Origin: Pirellulimonas nuda
GTDB taxonomy: Bacteria > Planctomycetota > Planctomycetia > Pirellulales > Lacipirellulaceae
DNA length: 64,000 nt
NCBI RefSeq assembly: GCF_007750855.1
Contig: NZ_CP036291.1
Location: 2,356,001-2,420,000 of the forward strand
Reading direction: 5' to 3'
The notes under the pieces: generated by a model
What the model saw: only the letters and a program-made list of their open reading frames with translations
The model's database searches: none
What the model was told of the DNA's origin: nothing
Shown: positions 9,546 through 18,061 of the stretch, in pieces
Layout of the letters: each line of letters opens with the position of its first letter
Numbering within the stretch: position 1 is the first letter of the stretch
Translations under genes and position numbers: made by a program

Positions 9546-11084
9546 CTACTCGACATCGGTCGTAACGGTCGGCTCGGTAACCGATGGATCTCGCGAGATC
9601 CACATCCGGTCGATCACCAGCCCCAAGTCCCGCTTCTGAGAGCTCACCATGACCATGTAGATCGGTCGGTCGAGCACCGGAGGAGTCATATCTCGCGCCT
9701 CAAAATCATCGCCCCCCTCGAACTCGCGGCCCGTCCGCTTGAACGCCGCAAGGGGGATGCTGAGCGTACGCCACTTGCCGGTCCAATCGGAACGCTGTCG
9801 ATGCGGTTCTTGATACTCGTAGTGCATGCGTCCGCGCATGAAGACGAGCACATGGTAGAAATCGTCTCGGCTGACCTTCATCCGCAGGTTCAGAACGCTG
9901 TCTTCATGGATCGACACCAGCCCCCGCTTCCAGATCTCCTGGTCGACGCCGGTGGCTACCCCGAAGTCGTCCCCGTCAAGACTCTTGCTCGCGGTGACGC
10001 CGCCGCTGGACCCATCGGGGAGCCCCTGGGAAACCCAGGAGCCGCTATTCCACTCCGACGGCAGCCCGTCTTCGAAGTCTTCGACCCACTGATCGGGGCA
10101 ACGGTCGAGGTCGAAGGCCCGATACTCGGGCGATCGGTCGCCGTTCTCCGGCGTCGAGGCGACGGCGTACTCACCCGCGTTCACCTCCACTAACTCGCCG
10201 TCGGTGCTCCGCCACATCCGCACTTGACCTCCCGAGACGCTCAGAGTTGTCGCGCTCGGGACCCGGCTGATCGCCAGCTCCGTACCCACCACCTCGATGG
10301 TTGCTTCTGCCGTCGTAATCTTAAGCGGCTTTCCGGCCGGTTGAGGCTTGACCGACGCGCTCACAAAACCCGCCTCCACGTCCACCAGCTTTTGGCCTCC
10401 GCGGAGCTCGAACGACGCGGTGCTCTCGCTGGCCAGCTCCACGATCGTGCCGTCGGCGTACCTCAGGCTCACCAGACCGCTCCCCCCTCCGGTGGCGACC
10501 ACAACGCCGTTGCGGAGCCACACCTCCTCCCCCGCATCCCAGCCGACCTTCTTGCCGTCGACCATCACCTGACCCGACCAGGCGACCGCCTGAATGCCGC
10601 GATCCGCTGCATCGAGTGCGTCGGCGTCCCGGGCGACGTGGGGTCGAAACGGCGCGTCGCCCCAGTGGCGTGAGGCGACGAATAGTCCCGCCAGCAGTGA
10701 TGCCGCCAACACCCCTAAGCCGCCGGCCAGCAGCGCGGCGTTCCAGCGGCCAGAACTTGCCCCCGCCTTCGCCGGCCGTCTCACCCCCGACCGCTTGGCA
10801 GGTGTTGCCCCGATCGCATCGCAAGGAACCCCGACAGCGGCCGCAAAAGCGGCTTCGATCGTGGCGGGGCTGTCCTGAACTCTGGCGTCCCCGTCCTCCG
10901 ACGAGAGACTCTGGAGCTCCCCGTAGTCGATCGAGTATCCGGCGAGCGTGGCGCAGAAGCGCGGGTCTTGCAGTAGCTGGAGGAACTCTGGCAAGGGGGC
11001 CTTCTCGCCACCTTCGAGGTAGTCCAGGCAGACCTTCCCCCAGTGGTCTGCCTCGGCCGTGCTTGGATTTTGGTTCTCGTTCAT
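9546..11084 (-). CDS. FecR-domain transmembrane sensor/anti-sigma protein with a carbohydrate-binding-like C-terminus
   Basis: 512 residues. The cytoplasmic N-terminus (about 110 residues) is followed by one membrane segment near residues 115-138 (NAALLAGGLGVLAASLLAG) and a FecR domain (residues about 165-310) with VWLRNGVVVATGGGSG, DVEAGFVSASVKP and VVGTELAISR. Residues about 330-500 form a beta-rich domain (DQWVEDFEDGLPSEW, ILVIDRMWIS-like end) resembling a lectin or carbohydrate-binding module. FecR proteins regulate ECF sigma factors by sensing an outside signal; the extra domain suggests the signal may be a polysaccharide (inference). Its ATG overlaps the stop of the sigma factor gene by 4 bp, so the two are coupled. 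Confidence 0.82.
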   Translation of the reverse strand: MNENQNPSTAEADHWGKVCLDYLEGGEKAPLPEFLQLLQDPRFCATLAGYSIDYGELQSLSSEDGDARVQDSPATIEAAFAAAVGVPCDAIGATPAKRSGVRRPAKAGASSGRWNAALLAGGLGVLAASLLAGLFVASRHWGDAPFRPHVARDADALDAADRGIQAVAWSGQVMVDGKKVGWDAGEEVWLRNGVVVATGGGSGLVSLRYADGTIVELASESTASFELRGGQKLVDVEAGFVSASVKPQPAGKPLKITTAEATIEVVGTELAISRVPSATTLSVSGGQVRMWRSTDGELVEVNAGEYAVASTPENGDRSPEYRAFDLDRCPDQWVEDFEDGLPSEWNSGSWVSQGLPDGSSGGVTASKSLDGDDFGVATGVDQEIWKRGLVSIHEDSVLNLRMKVSRDDFYHVLVFMRGRMHYEYQEPHRQRSDWTGKWRTLSIPLAAFKRTGREFEGGDDFEARDMTPPVLDRPIYMVMVSSQKRDLGLVIDRMWISRDPSVTEPTVTTDVE

Positions 11085-11701
11085 TCCTGAGCCCCTTTAC
11101 TGGCGAGGCGAAACTCAATGCACTTCCTAAGGGCCATCCGCGCCCGATAGAGCGACTTCCGGACCGTTTCTTGCTTACGCCCCATTTGAACAGCGAGATC
11201 GCCGAGGCTGATCCGCTTTGCGTAACGTTGTTCGATTAACTGACGCAGGGTCGGCTCGAGTTTCGCGAGACAGGTACGCAGCGCCTTGCGTTGCTCGATC
11301 GGGGCGGACTGTTCTTCGACCCGCCGGAACCCGTCGGAAACGTTCTGCAACAGCTCATCCGACAGCAGCGCCGGACGCGCGTCGCGTTGACGCCAATAGG
11401 CCAGAACTCGCCGGCGGGCGATCTCCCGGGCCCAGGCGCCGAAGTTGGTTCCCACTTGGAAACTGCCGCTGCTCTCGCACACCGCAACGGACACTTCCTG
11501 CAGCACTTCCTCCGCGGCGTCATGGTCGCGAACAGCCGCGAAAATGAACCCGAACAGCGAATTGCGATGCTCGATCAGCAAACGAAGGACGTCATGACGG
11601 TCGTTCTCCAATGGTTCACCCACCTCTTGAAATTGCTCGTAAGTGGGCGTGCTGCATGCAATTGCGCCTACGGCGGCGCCCATTTTTGGACTGCTTGGCA
11701 T
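11081..11701 (-). CDS. ECF-type RNA polymerase sigma factor (Rhodopirellula/Verrucomicrobium-like)
   Basis: 206 residues. Region 2 is visible as LLIEHRNSLFGFIFAAVRDHDAAEEVLQEVSVAVCE and NFGAWAREIARRRVLAYWR; region 4 as LRQLIEQRYAKRISLGDLA followed by GRKQETVRKSLYRARMALR, a helix-turn-helix that would read the -35 element. A start at 11701 is preferred over an in-frame upstream start because the sequence just before it (CCAGGAGGACTC) is an excellent ribosome binding site 6 bp from the ATG. It is coupled to the FecR-like gene downstream and faces away from the polysaccharide region, from which it is separated by 576 bp. It probably directs transcription in response to the FecR partner. Confidence 0.9.
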   Translation of the reverse strand: MPSSPKMGAAVGAIACSTPTYEQFQEVGEPLENDRHDVLRLLIEHRNSLFGFIFAAVRDHDAAEEVLQEVSVAVCESSGSFQVGTNFGAWAREIARRRVLAYWRQRDARPALLSDELLQNVSDGFRRVEEQSAPIEQRKALRTCLAKLEPTLRQLIEQRYAKRISLGDLAVQMGRKQETVRKSLYRARMALRKCIEFRLASKGAQE

Positions 11702-12277
11702 GAGTCCTCCTGGATAGTACAGAGGCGACGGGCGCCGTCTTCGGGACAGGGTATTTCCTGAGCGACCATTATTTAGCGGGGGGGCCGGATCGACCGGCCG
11801 GCCTGCCACGACATTCTAGGCGTCAGGTGCGCGAGGCCGCTGCGCGCACGGACGAGGTGGTTTTCGAGAATCGTTGGGCAGCCGCCCGAGATTTTTTGTC
11901 CCGTAAGCGGAGCGCGCCGCCTCTAACCTTGGCTGCGACACCGCAAGGTGCTTTGTGCCAACACGCGGGTCCAGCGGTGCGGTCCAGGAGGCAGGCGAGG
12001 CGGTCCCAAGGGCTAGCGAACGGGTCGCTGCTCCGTTGGCGCTGCCTACGGTTCGGCGCCGCAGCGTGCTGGCTCCGCGGGCCTGATAGGGGCCGGTCGA
12101 CTTTTCCATTGCTAATCGGTTGTCGTTCTTGACGTTGTCTTGCTGAACCTCGTGTTCTGGGTTGGACCTCATCCGGCATGGGCTGGTTGAAACCACGAAG
12201 GGCCCGCTTGAAACGACGTAGGGCCCGGCTGCTCCAGTGACTTTTGACTGCTTCTGAGACCCAAAAAGGTGCACACG
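11702..12277. other. Divergent intergenic region with a 21-bp direct repeat
   Basis: 576 bp between the sigma factor start and a plus-strand secreted protein start. No convincing gene is present; frames here are short, overlap on both strands and lack family features. It should hold both promoters. Near its right end two imperfect 21-bp copies lie head to tail (12186-12206 and 12207-12227), sharing TTGAAAC-ACG--GGGCCCG. A purine-rich ribosome binding site (AAAAAGG) precedes the ATG at 12278. Confidence 0.5.
12186..12227. repeat. Two tandem 21-bp imperfect direct repeats upstream of a secreted gene
   Basis: Copies at 12186-12206 and 12207-12227 differ at three positions (first base and two internal bases) and end in the same GGGCCCG. 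The 21-bp period equals two helical turns, which is a typical spacing for paired regulator sites. They lie 51-92 bp before the start codon at 12278. Function is unproven; they could also be a chance local duplication. Confidence 0.55.
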
Positions 12278-13264
12278 ATGAATGTAGCGTCCCGTTGGCT
12301 GTTGGGGGCACGTCGGGCCTGGGCCCCCGTGCTGAGTTTAGGGTTGTTGATCTCGGCGGTTCCGGTCGCCCACGCGGTGACAATTGTCAATGCGGCGGTC
12401 GCTCCACTGAGCGTCACGGACGTCGCTCTGCTCCCCGGCGATCCGGCCTTGGTTGGGGTGGGCAATGCTTCTTCTTTCACCTTTAACTTTCAAGCTGCCA
12501 ACACTAGCAGCTCCTATCTCGCGGTGGCCATCTACAAGGACGATGACGTCCAGGATATTGCTGGAATCACCTTCAATGGCTCCCCGGCGACGTGGATGCA
12601 GCAAGGCCGCTCCGCATACGCTTACGGCCCGGTGACCGATGGCGTTGTGGCGGTCGAGGTCACTACCGCGGCTGTGGGTCTGGTCTTTCCAGCCGATTAC
12701 AACAACGACCTCGCGACCGACGCGGCGGACTACACGGTTTGGAGAGACAACCTCGACGCAACCCTCGCTCCCTTTCCCGGTCAAAACCCCGCCGCGACGA
12801 CCCCAGGCGTCGTCGATCAAGAAGACTACGACTTTTGGAGCCAGAACTTCGGCAGCACCGGTGAAGACGTATTCGATACGGCGCCGTGGTCCGTCCTTGC
12901 CTACCAAGTGAACAACACTTCCGGCGTGGATGCAACCGTGGTGAAGTACGACCCCGCCGCCACGGTGCTGCCGGACCCGACCGACACTCAGATCACGACC
13001 ACGCAGACTTCCGCGATCCTGAGCGTGCTGTTCAACGACCGCACGAGCCAGTCGGCCACCGTGTTCGCTGGCGACGGGATTATCGAGCCCGGTTCGCAGA
13101 CGCTGCAATACAACGGCAACATCCAGTTCGTCTCGTCGACTGTCGGCACGGTCGGAGAGAACGGCGGGGTGGAGGCAGGTACGTACAACCTGTTCTGGGA
13201 CTTCCCGTTCACGAACCAGCGGCGTGTGGGGCAGATCGCGCTCGCCTTGCGGACGCGGCAGTAG
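12278..13264 (+). CDS. Secreted dockerin-like protein whose PEP-CTERM tail is out of frame
   Basis: 328 residues beginning MNVASRWLLGARRAWAPVL; a signal peptide ends after VPVAHA. The ATG at 12278 is chosen over a GTG at 12269 because AAAAAGG sits 8 bp before it. The mature protein is beta-rich, with a dockerin-like EF-hand segment in the middle (DYNNDLATDAADYTVWRDNL). The frame ends at RTRQ-stop (13262-13264), but the next frame continues with PPAATVPEPSAAALLAL, a standard PEP-CTERM sorting tail, up to a stop at 13365. So one base has probably been lost close to 13250-13265, or the sequence has an error. Without the tail the protein would be secreted but not anchored by the exosortase pathway. 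Confidence 0.75.
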   Translation: MNVASRWLLGARRAWAPVLSLGLLISAVPVAHAVTIVNAAVAPLSVTDVALLPGDPALVGVGNASSFTFNFQAANTSSSYLAVAIYKDDDVQDIAGITFNGSPATWMQQGRSAYAYGPVTDGVVAVEVTTAAVGLVFPADYNNDLATDAADYTVWRDNLDATLAPFPGQNPAATTPGVVDQEDYDFWSQNFGSTGEDVFDTAPWSVLAYQVNNTSGVDATVVKYDPAATVLPDPTDTQITTTQTSAILSVLFNDRTSQSATVFAGDGIIEPGSQTLQYNGNIQFVSSTVGTVGENGGVEAGTYNLFWDFPFTNQRRVGQIALALRTRQ

Positions 13265-13365
13265 TGGCCCCCCCAGCCGCCACGGTGCCGGAGCCCAGCG
13301 CCGCGGCGCTGCTGGCTTTGGCTTCTCTGGCGGCGGTTCGGGCGGCCAAGCTTTGCGGTCGGTAA
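13262..13365 (+). other. Detached PEP-CTERM sorting tail (other frame)
   Basis: In the frame shifted by minus one relative to the gene ending at 13264, the sequence reads PAATVPEPSAAALLALASL followed by AAVRAAKLCGR and a stop at 13363-13365. This has the three usual parts: the VPEP signature, a hydrophobic stretch and a short basic end. Such tails are cleaved by exosortases in bacteria with PEP-CTERM systems. It is not preceded by a start of its own. Confidence 0.7.
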
Positions 13366-13539
13366 TGTCGATTGTGCTTCGCGGGCTGACTCGCTTGGCC
13401 CGCCGGGAGGGACCGCAAGCGGTTCCAGGCTCAGGCCGGGTTCCTTAGGTGCGGGGCAGCGCCTAGGCGAGCAATCGGTGGAAGGCCTGCGAGCCGCTTG
13501 TGTTCCTATCTTTCCCCCAACACTGCAGAACGTTGCTTC

Positions 13540-16032
13540 ATGGCCCTGTTCCCCGACACCCTACGATCTCCCCGGCGGACAGGAGCGTCGTTCCCGTGGT
13601 TTGCGCCGCAGCGAACGCGGCTTGCCAGGGGCTTCCACGTAGCGGTTCTGTTGGCGCTCACCCTTGCCCATTCGCCCGCGATTGGCGGGGAGCGACTGCC
13701 GGCCACCGCAAGTGCTGGGGGACCCGTCATCGGGTCGCAGCAAGCCGTCACCGACTGGGCGTTTCAAGCCAAGGCCGACGCATTTACGCCCGATGCCTTG
13801 CTCGACCTCCGGCGATTGAATGAAGCCAACTCAGGGCAGTCGGGATTTGTGCGGCTCTCGGCCGATGGCTCGTCGTTCGTCTTGGGCGACGGCTCGCCGG
13901 TCCGGTTCTGGGCAATCGGTTCTGAAGCCCTTCGGCGCCCATCCGGAGCAGACGACGCCCGCTGGCAGGAGGCCCTGCAACGCCACTGCCGCTTCCTGGC
14001 GAAGCGAGGGGTCAACATGGTGCGACTGCACCTGACGATAGCGGATACGAGCGAGGGTGCGAGCATCGACGAAGTCGACTCCGAGACGCTCGAAGGAGTG
14101 TTTCGCTTTGTGGCGGCCGCCAAATCGAACGGCATCTATCTGACGATCTCTCCCTACTACGCAAACCACCGCACGCCGACGAGCTGGCGCCTTGATGGCT
14201 ATTCGAGAACGCATGGCGAGCCCTGGGGCGCCCTCTTCCTCGACCCGCGACTCCAAGACGCGTACCGCGTCTGGACACGCAAGCTCTACACCACTCGGAA
14301 CCCCTTCACCGGGCTTCCCATCGCCGAGGACCCCACCGTCGCGATCCTGCAGGTCCACAACGAAGACAGCGTGTTCTTCTGGACCTTCGGAGCTCTGCCG
14401 GATGAGCAAAAGACCCAAGCGGCGCAGCTCTTCGGAGATTGGCTTACCGAGCGGTACGGCTCGCTGCAAAAAGCGGCCGAACGTTGGCCGAACACAAGTT
14501 CGGAATTCGACGACTTCGACCGGGGTCGGGCCGGGCTGCTGGGCCCCTACGAGCAGTCACGCACGTGGGGCGACCAGCGCGACATCCGGCTCCGTGACGA
14601 AGTTGAGTTTTTGGCCGAACTTCAGCGAGACTTCTACGCGACCACGGGCCGATTCCTGCGCGATGAGCTGGGCTGCCGGCAACTGCTAAACGCGAGCAAC
14701 TGGCGCACCGCGAATGACGAACGTCTGAAAGCGATCGAACGCTGGACGTATGCTGCGCTGGACATCGACGCAGAGAACGAATACTTCGGCCTGGATGACC
14801 AGCACGTGGGCGAACACAGCAACTACCGTATCGACGCCGGTCACTTCCTGCAGAATCGATCGTGCCTATTCAGCCCGTTCGAGCACGTCTGCAACTACAA
14901 GAGCCAGCCGGGGCGACCCTTCCTCTTGACCGAGACGAGTTGGAAGAACCCCAACCTCTACCAAGCCGAGGGACCTTTCTTGGTGGCGCTGTACCAATCA
15001 CTCAGCTCGGTAGACGGCGTCTACTGGTTTACGGCCCTGGAGCCGGAGTGGTGCGTCGATCCGCGGAGGAAGATGTGGCCCTCCGGCGACAGCCTGGCGC
15101 ATCACAAGTGGAGCTGCTCCACACCGATGCTGTTGGGGATGTTCCCGGCGGCCGCGGTGACTTTCCGGAATGGTTACATCGCGGAAGGGAGCACCGTAGC
15201 TCGCATCGAACGCACTCTGGACTCGATCCTGAACCGTGACCCGCCCAAGATTGACGACAACGAGATCTACCAGCCCGACTGGACAGAGGCCGAGCTTGGC
15301 TCAGGGGCTCGTGAGGGGGGCCGGATCAGCCGCTCCGCGTTTCTCGTGGGCGCGGTTTCCGAGCGGCTCGGCGCGCCGAGCAACTCGACCGAAGTGGTTG
15401 ATTTTTCTTCTGCTATCGACCCAGACGCGGGAGCGATTGCGGCCTCCAACGGTCAGGCGGTTTGGAACTATCGTCTCGGCTTCTGCACGATGGACTGCGA
15501 GAGGGCCCAGGGCGTCGCCGGATTTCTGAAGGATGCGGGGGGCCAATTCCGTCTGCAAGATACGCTGATTGAGTCGCAGGACGAGTACGCTGCGGTGAGC
15601 GTGGTGTCGCTTGATGGGATGCCGCTGCGGACGTCGGGTGAGGTTTTAATCCAGATTGGCTCCACGGCCCGTCTGACGGGCTGGGAGTCGACGGCGTCGA
15701 CGTACGAGGTTAAGGGGAGATCGGTGACCGGCGAACAGATCGGCTCCACCGGCGAGCCCCCCTGGCGGGTCCGGTCGACTGGCGTGCGTATCCGCCTCGT
15801 CAACGATGCGGTGACACACGCCTACGCTTTGGACGCCAACGGCTACCCAACGGAGCGAGCGCCTCTGGTACGGGAGGGGTCGGAGGTGAGCCTGAAAGCG
15901 CCGCACGACTCGATGTATGTTGTGCTGACGCAAAGAAACGTCGAAGAAAGCGGGCCCGCGTCGCGCACGCGCGCCGCTTTGCGGGACAATCCCGCGGGGC
16001 TAGGGTCGATGCGCAACGGCGCCGGGGGTTAG
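13540..16032 (+). CDS. Secreted glycoside hydrolase-like protein (clan GH-A type barrel)
   Basis: 830 residues. The ATG at 13540 is preferred to a TTG at 13498. A signal peptide (GFHVAVLLALTLAHSPAIGG) is followed by a cellulase- or mannanase-like TIM barrel: KRGVNMVRLHLTI, GIYLTISPYYANH, VAILQVHNEDSVFFW with the Asn-Glu pair expected for the acid/base, and PFLLTETSW with the Glu expected for the nucleophile of clan GH-A enzymes. The last 200 residues are beta-rich, probably accessory domains. I cannot assign a CAZy family by eye. It lies between the frameshifted PEP-CTERM protein and a pseudopilin gene, on the same strand, in the polysaccharide region. Confidence 0.75.
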   Translation: MALFPDTLRSPRRTGASFPWFAPQRTRLARGFHVAVLLALTLAHSPAIGGERLPATASAGGPVIGSQQAVTDWAFQAKADAFTPDALLDLRRLNEANSGQSGFVRLSADGSSFVLGDGSPVRFWAIGSEALRRPSGADDARWQEALQRHCRFLAKRGVNMVRLHLTIADTSEGASIDEVDSETLEGVFRFVAAAKSNGIYLTISPYYANHRTPTSWRLDGYSRTHGEPWGALFLDPRLQDAYRVWTRKLYTTRNPFTGLPIAEDPTVAILQVHNEDSVFFWTFGALPDEQKTQAAQLFGDWLTERYGSLQKAAERWPNTSSEFDDFDRGRAGLLGPYEQSRTWGDQRDIRLRDEVEFLAELQRDFYATTGRFLRDELGCRQLLNASNWRTANDERLKAIERWTYAALDIDAENEYFGLDDQHVGEHSNYRIDAGHFLQNRSCLFSPFEHVCNYKSQPGRPFLLTETSWKNPNLYQAEGPFLVALYQSLSSVDGVYWFTALEPEWCVDPRRKMWPSGDSLAHHKWSCSTPMLLGMFPAAAVTFRNGYIAEGSTVARIERTLDSILNRDPPKIDDNEIYQPDWTEAELGSGAREGGRISRSAFLVGAVSERLGAPSNSTEVVDFSSAIDPDAGAIAASNGQAVWNYRLGFCTMDCERAQGVAGFLKDAGGQFRLQDTLIESQDEYAAVSVVSLDGMPLRTSGEVLIQIGSTARLTGWESTASTYEVKGRSVTGEQIGSTGEPPWRVRSTGVRIRLVNDAVTHAYALDANGYPTERAPLVREGSEVSLKAPHDSMYVVLTQRNVEESGPASRTRAALRDNPAGLGSMRNGAGG

Positions 16033-16104
16033 TTTGCTGCGCCAGCTACAAGTTACGCCGTTTTGGAGCGGCGAAGTTCATCTTCTCAAGAAGGAATTCC
16101 TGAC

Positions 16105-17073
16105 ATGAAATCGTCCCGCACTGGTTTCACCCTGGTCGAGTTGCTAGTTGTGATCGCGATTATTGGGGTGCTTGTCGCGATGCTTCTCCCGGCGGTTCAG
16201 GCGGCTCGCGAAGCGGCCCGGCGGAGTTCCTGCAACAACAACCTGCGTCAGATGGCTATCGCGCTGCACAACCACCACGACACGGTCGGCTACTTCCCGT
16301 CCGGGTGGAAGTTTGATCGCAAGAACCCGGACCGTGCGGGTTGGGGCTGGAACGTCGCGCTGTTTCCTTACATGGAGCAGCGGAATATCTTCGACGCCAT
16401 GGACGTCAGTAACAAAGACCTAGAAACGGTCAAGCTAGCGGCAACCGCGGCCGGTCAGAACAACCACGCGCTGCTCACGGTGATCCCGAACCTAAGGTGC
16501 CCCTCGGACACCGGCCCCGATATGAACGAAGATAAGAACATCAACAGCCTGCGGGTGCCGCTATCGAACTACGTCGCTTGCCACGGCTTGGCACAGCCCC
16601 TGGGAGAGTCCCGTGGGCTCGGCGATGAAGAAGGCGACGGCATTGGGGTATTCTACGGCAACAGCAAGACCAAGATGGAGCAGATCACCGACGGCACCAG
16701 CAAGACCTTGGCCCTTGGGGAACGCAGCTTTATCCTCAACGGCAAGGCAGCCGTCTGGGCCGGGGTCGGCAAACCGGCCGACGCCAGCTCTACTTTCGGC
16801 ACCCCCAACGTCGGCGGCGGCGTGTCGTTCCATTTGAACGGCGCCGAGTCTCGCGGCGGCTTCCGCAGCCTCCACCCCGGGGGCGCCCAGTTCGTGTTCG
16901 CCGACTGCTCGGTCCACTTCATCTCCGATGACATCGAATCGAACATCGACACCTGCAAAGAGTGGTACTGCAACAGCGCAAGCTGGAGCCCCAAGGCTTC
17001 CATCACCGAGCGGCTTGGCGTCTATCAGCGTCTCGGGATGATGAACGACGGCCTCGTGGTCGGCAGCTACTGA
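16105..17073 (+). CDS. DUF1559 / H-X9-DG type pseudopilin-like protein
   Basis: 322 residues. The N-terminus has the type II secretion prepilin cleavage and helix (GFTLVELLVVIAIIGVLVAM) followed by LLPAVQAAREAARR, the pattern of the very large planctomycete DUF1559 family. The C-terminal signature HPGGAQFVFADC matches the H-X9-D spacing, with Cys where Gly is usual. The function of the family is not known; they are presumed cell-surface or secretion-associated pseudopilins. The ATG at 16105 has AGAAGGA 12-18 bases before it; an earlier in-frame start at 16063 would put 14 hydrophilic residues before the helix. It probably leads an operon with the two small lipoproteins and the SGNH hydrolase. 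Confidence 0.88.
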   Translation: MKSSRTGFTLVELLVVIAIIGVLVAMLLPAVQAAREAARRSSCNNNLRQMAIALHNHHDTVGYFPSGWKFDRKNPDRAGWGWNVALFPYMEQRNIFDAMDVSNKDLETVKLAATAAGQNNHALLTVIPNLRCPSDTGPDMNEDKNINSLRVPLSNYVACHGLAQPLGESRGLGDEEGDGIGVFYGNSKTKMEQITDGTSKTLALGERSFILNGKAAVWAGVGKPADASSTFGTPNVGGGVSFHLNGAESRGGFRSLHPGGAQFVFADCSVHFISDDIESNIDTCKEWYCNSASWSPKASITERLGVYQRLGMMNDGLVVGSY

Positions 17074-17156
17074 TCCCTTGTTTCGAACCGCAATCACCCG
17101 ATCGGATGATCCGTTCCAGCGGCCACCCCGCAAAGCAACCAACAGCAGACCGAACC

Positions 17157-17549
17157 ATGAAGTTGCGTCACCGGAGGGCCGCCCTGCCCCAGAAGTTCGT
17201 GCTGATCTTCACGCTTGTCTGCTTCGCGGTGCCCGTTTGCCAAGGTTGCATGGGCCGGCCGAAGGAGGGGGATGTTTGGGACTACAGTGAAGCCCTCGAG
17301 AACTTGCAGACCTTGAGGAGCGCCACCGAATCGGCGCCGAAGAAGATGGCGGCAATGGTTGCCCAAGAGTTGAAGGAGTCGTTCAGCAATCACAGCCGCC
17401 GTGCATCGGGAGAAGCAGCCAGTGTGTTGGCCTCTTTGTCGGATCAGACAAGTGCATTCGTCGAGGCGACATCCAAGGAGGACAAGGCAAAGCTGCTCGA
17501 ACGCATCAAGGCGATGGAGCAAACCATACCCGCCCCCGCGGCTGGTTAG
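17157..17549 (+). CDS. Small lipoprotein-like protein, paralogue of the next gene
   Basis: 130 residues starting at ATG 17157. A signal sequence (KFVLIFTLVCFAVPVCQGC) ends in a cysteine that might be lipidated, though the lipobox is not canonical. The mature part is helical and charged. Its last third (SLSDQTSAFVEATSKEDKAK... ERIKAMEQTIP) aligns with the end of the following gene's product (SQMNAFTSAAYKEDAEGLEA...RIEAMRASLP), so the two arose by duplication. Family unknown. It follows the pseudopilin gene by 83 bp, as such small lipoproteins often do in planctomycetes. Confidence 0.65.
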   Translation: MKLRHRRAALPQKFVLIFTLVCFAVPVCQGCMGRPKEGDVWDYSEALENLQTLRSATESAPKKMAAMVAQELKESFSNHSRRASGEAASVLASLSDQTSAFVEATSKEDKAKLLERIKAMEQTIPAPAAG

Positions 17550-17578
17550 CTACCAGGAAGGTCGATCAACGCGTACCC

Positions 17579-17977
17579 ATGGACTCCCCCGGCCCCCCTG
17601 TCCCCCTCGGCGCTCGAAACGTGCTTTATCCCAACGCGAGTCTTTCTCGAGGCGCCGCTTGTTTGGTATGCGTAGTGGCCTCGGCCTTGGGGTGCTCTCC
17701 CAGCACCTCCGTCAACACCTTCCCGGAAGTGCGGCTGCGTTTGGAGAGTCTTCAAGCAGTTGCGTCTCGCGGGGACGAGGTGAGAACCGAGAAGCTCGCG
17801 GTCGACTTGTTGACCCAACTGGCTCGACAACGAGATACGTCCACGGGTGAGCGCAAAGAGATCTATGAGCAGCTTGCCTCGCAGATGAACGCCTTCACCA
17901 GCGCCGCCTACAAGGAAGACGCCGAGGGACTTGAGGCCCGCATCGAGGCGATGCGGGCGAGCCTCCCTAGCGAATAG
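17579..17977 (+). CDS. Small lipoprotein, paralogue of the preceding gene
   Basis: 132 residues. A clear lipobox (ASALGC) ends the signal peptide at about residue 39, so the protein is likely lipidated and anchored at a membrane face outside the cytoplasm. The mature part is predicted helical and contains two stretches of heptad-like Leu/Ala spacing. It shares its C-terminal pattern with the gene 30 bp upstream. The start at 17579 leaves a long n-region; a later start is possible but no ATG lies closer to the hydrophobic core. Role unknown. Confidence 0.65.
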   Translation: MDSPGPPVPLGARNVLYPNASLSRGAACLVCVVASALGCSPSTSVNTFPEVRLRLESLQAVASRGDEVRTEKLAVDLLTQLARQRDTSTGERKEIYEQLASQMNAFTSAAYKEDAEGLEARIEAMRASLPSE

Positions 17978-18061
17978 TTGGCGGCGTCGAAGGCGGACAT
18001 TCGGGGTCGCCTGCCGCCGCCCGACACATGTCATCAGCGCGACCCCTTGCGAGATCCAACG

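Noticed and set aside
11816-12383. Minus-strand frames of 150-186 codons in the divergent region
   Set aside because: They overlap each other in different frames, extend into a better-supported gene and lack family features.
13381-13403. GCGGGC...GCCCGC hairpin after the frameshifted PEP-CTERM gene
   Set aside because: Six-bp stem with an 11-base loop and no T run; common by chance at this GC content.
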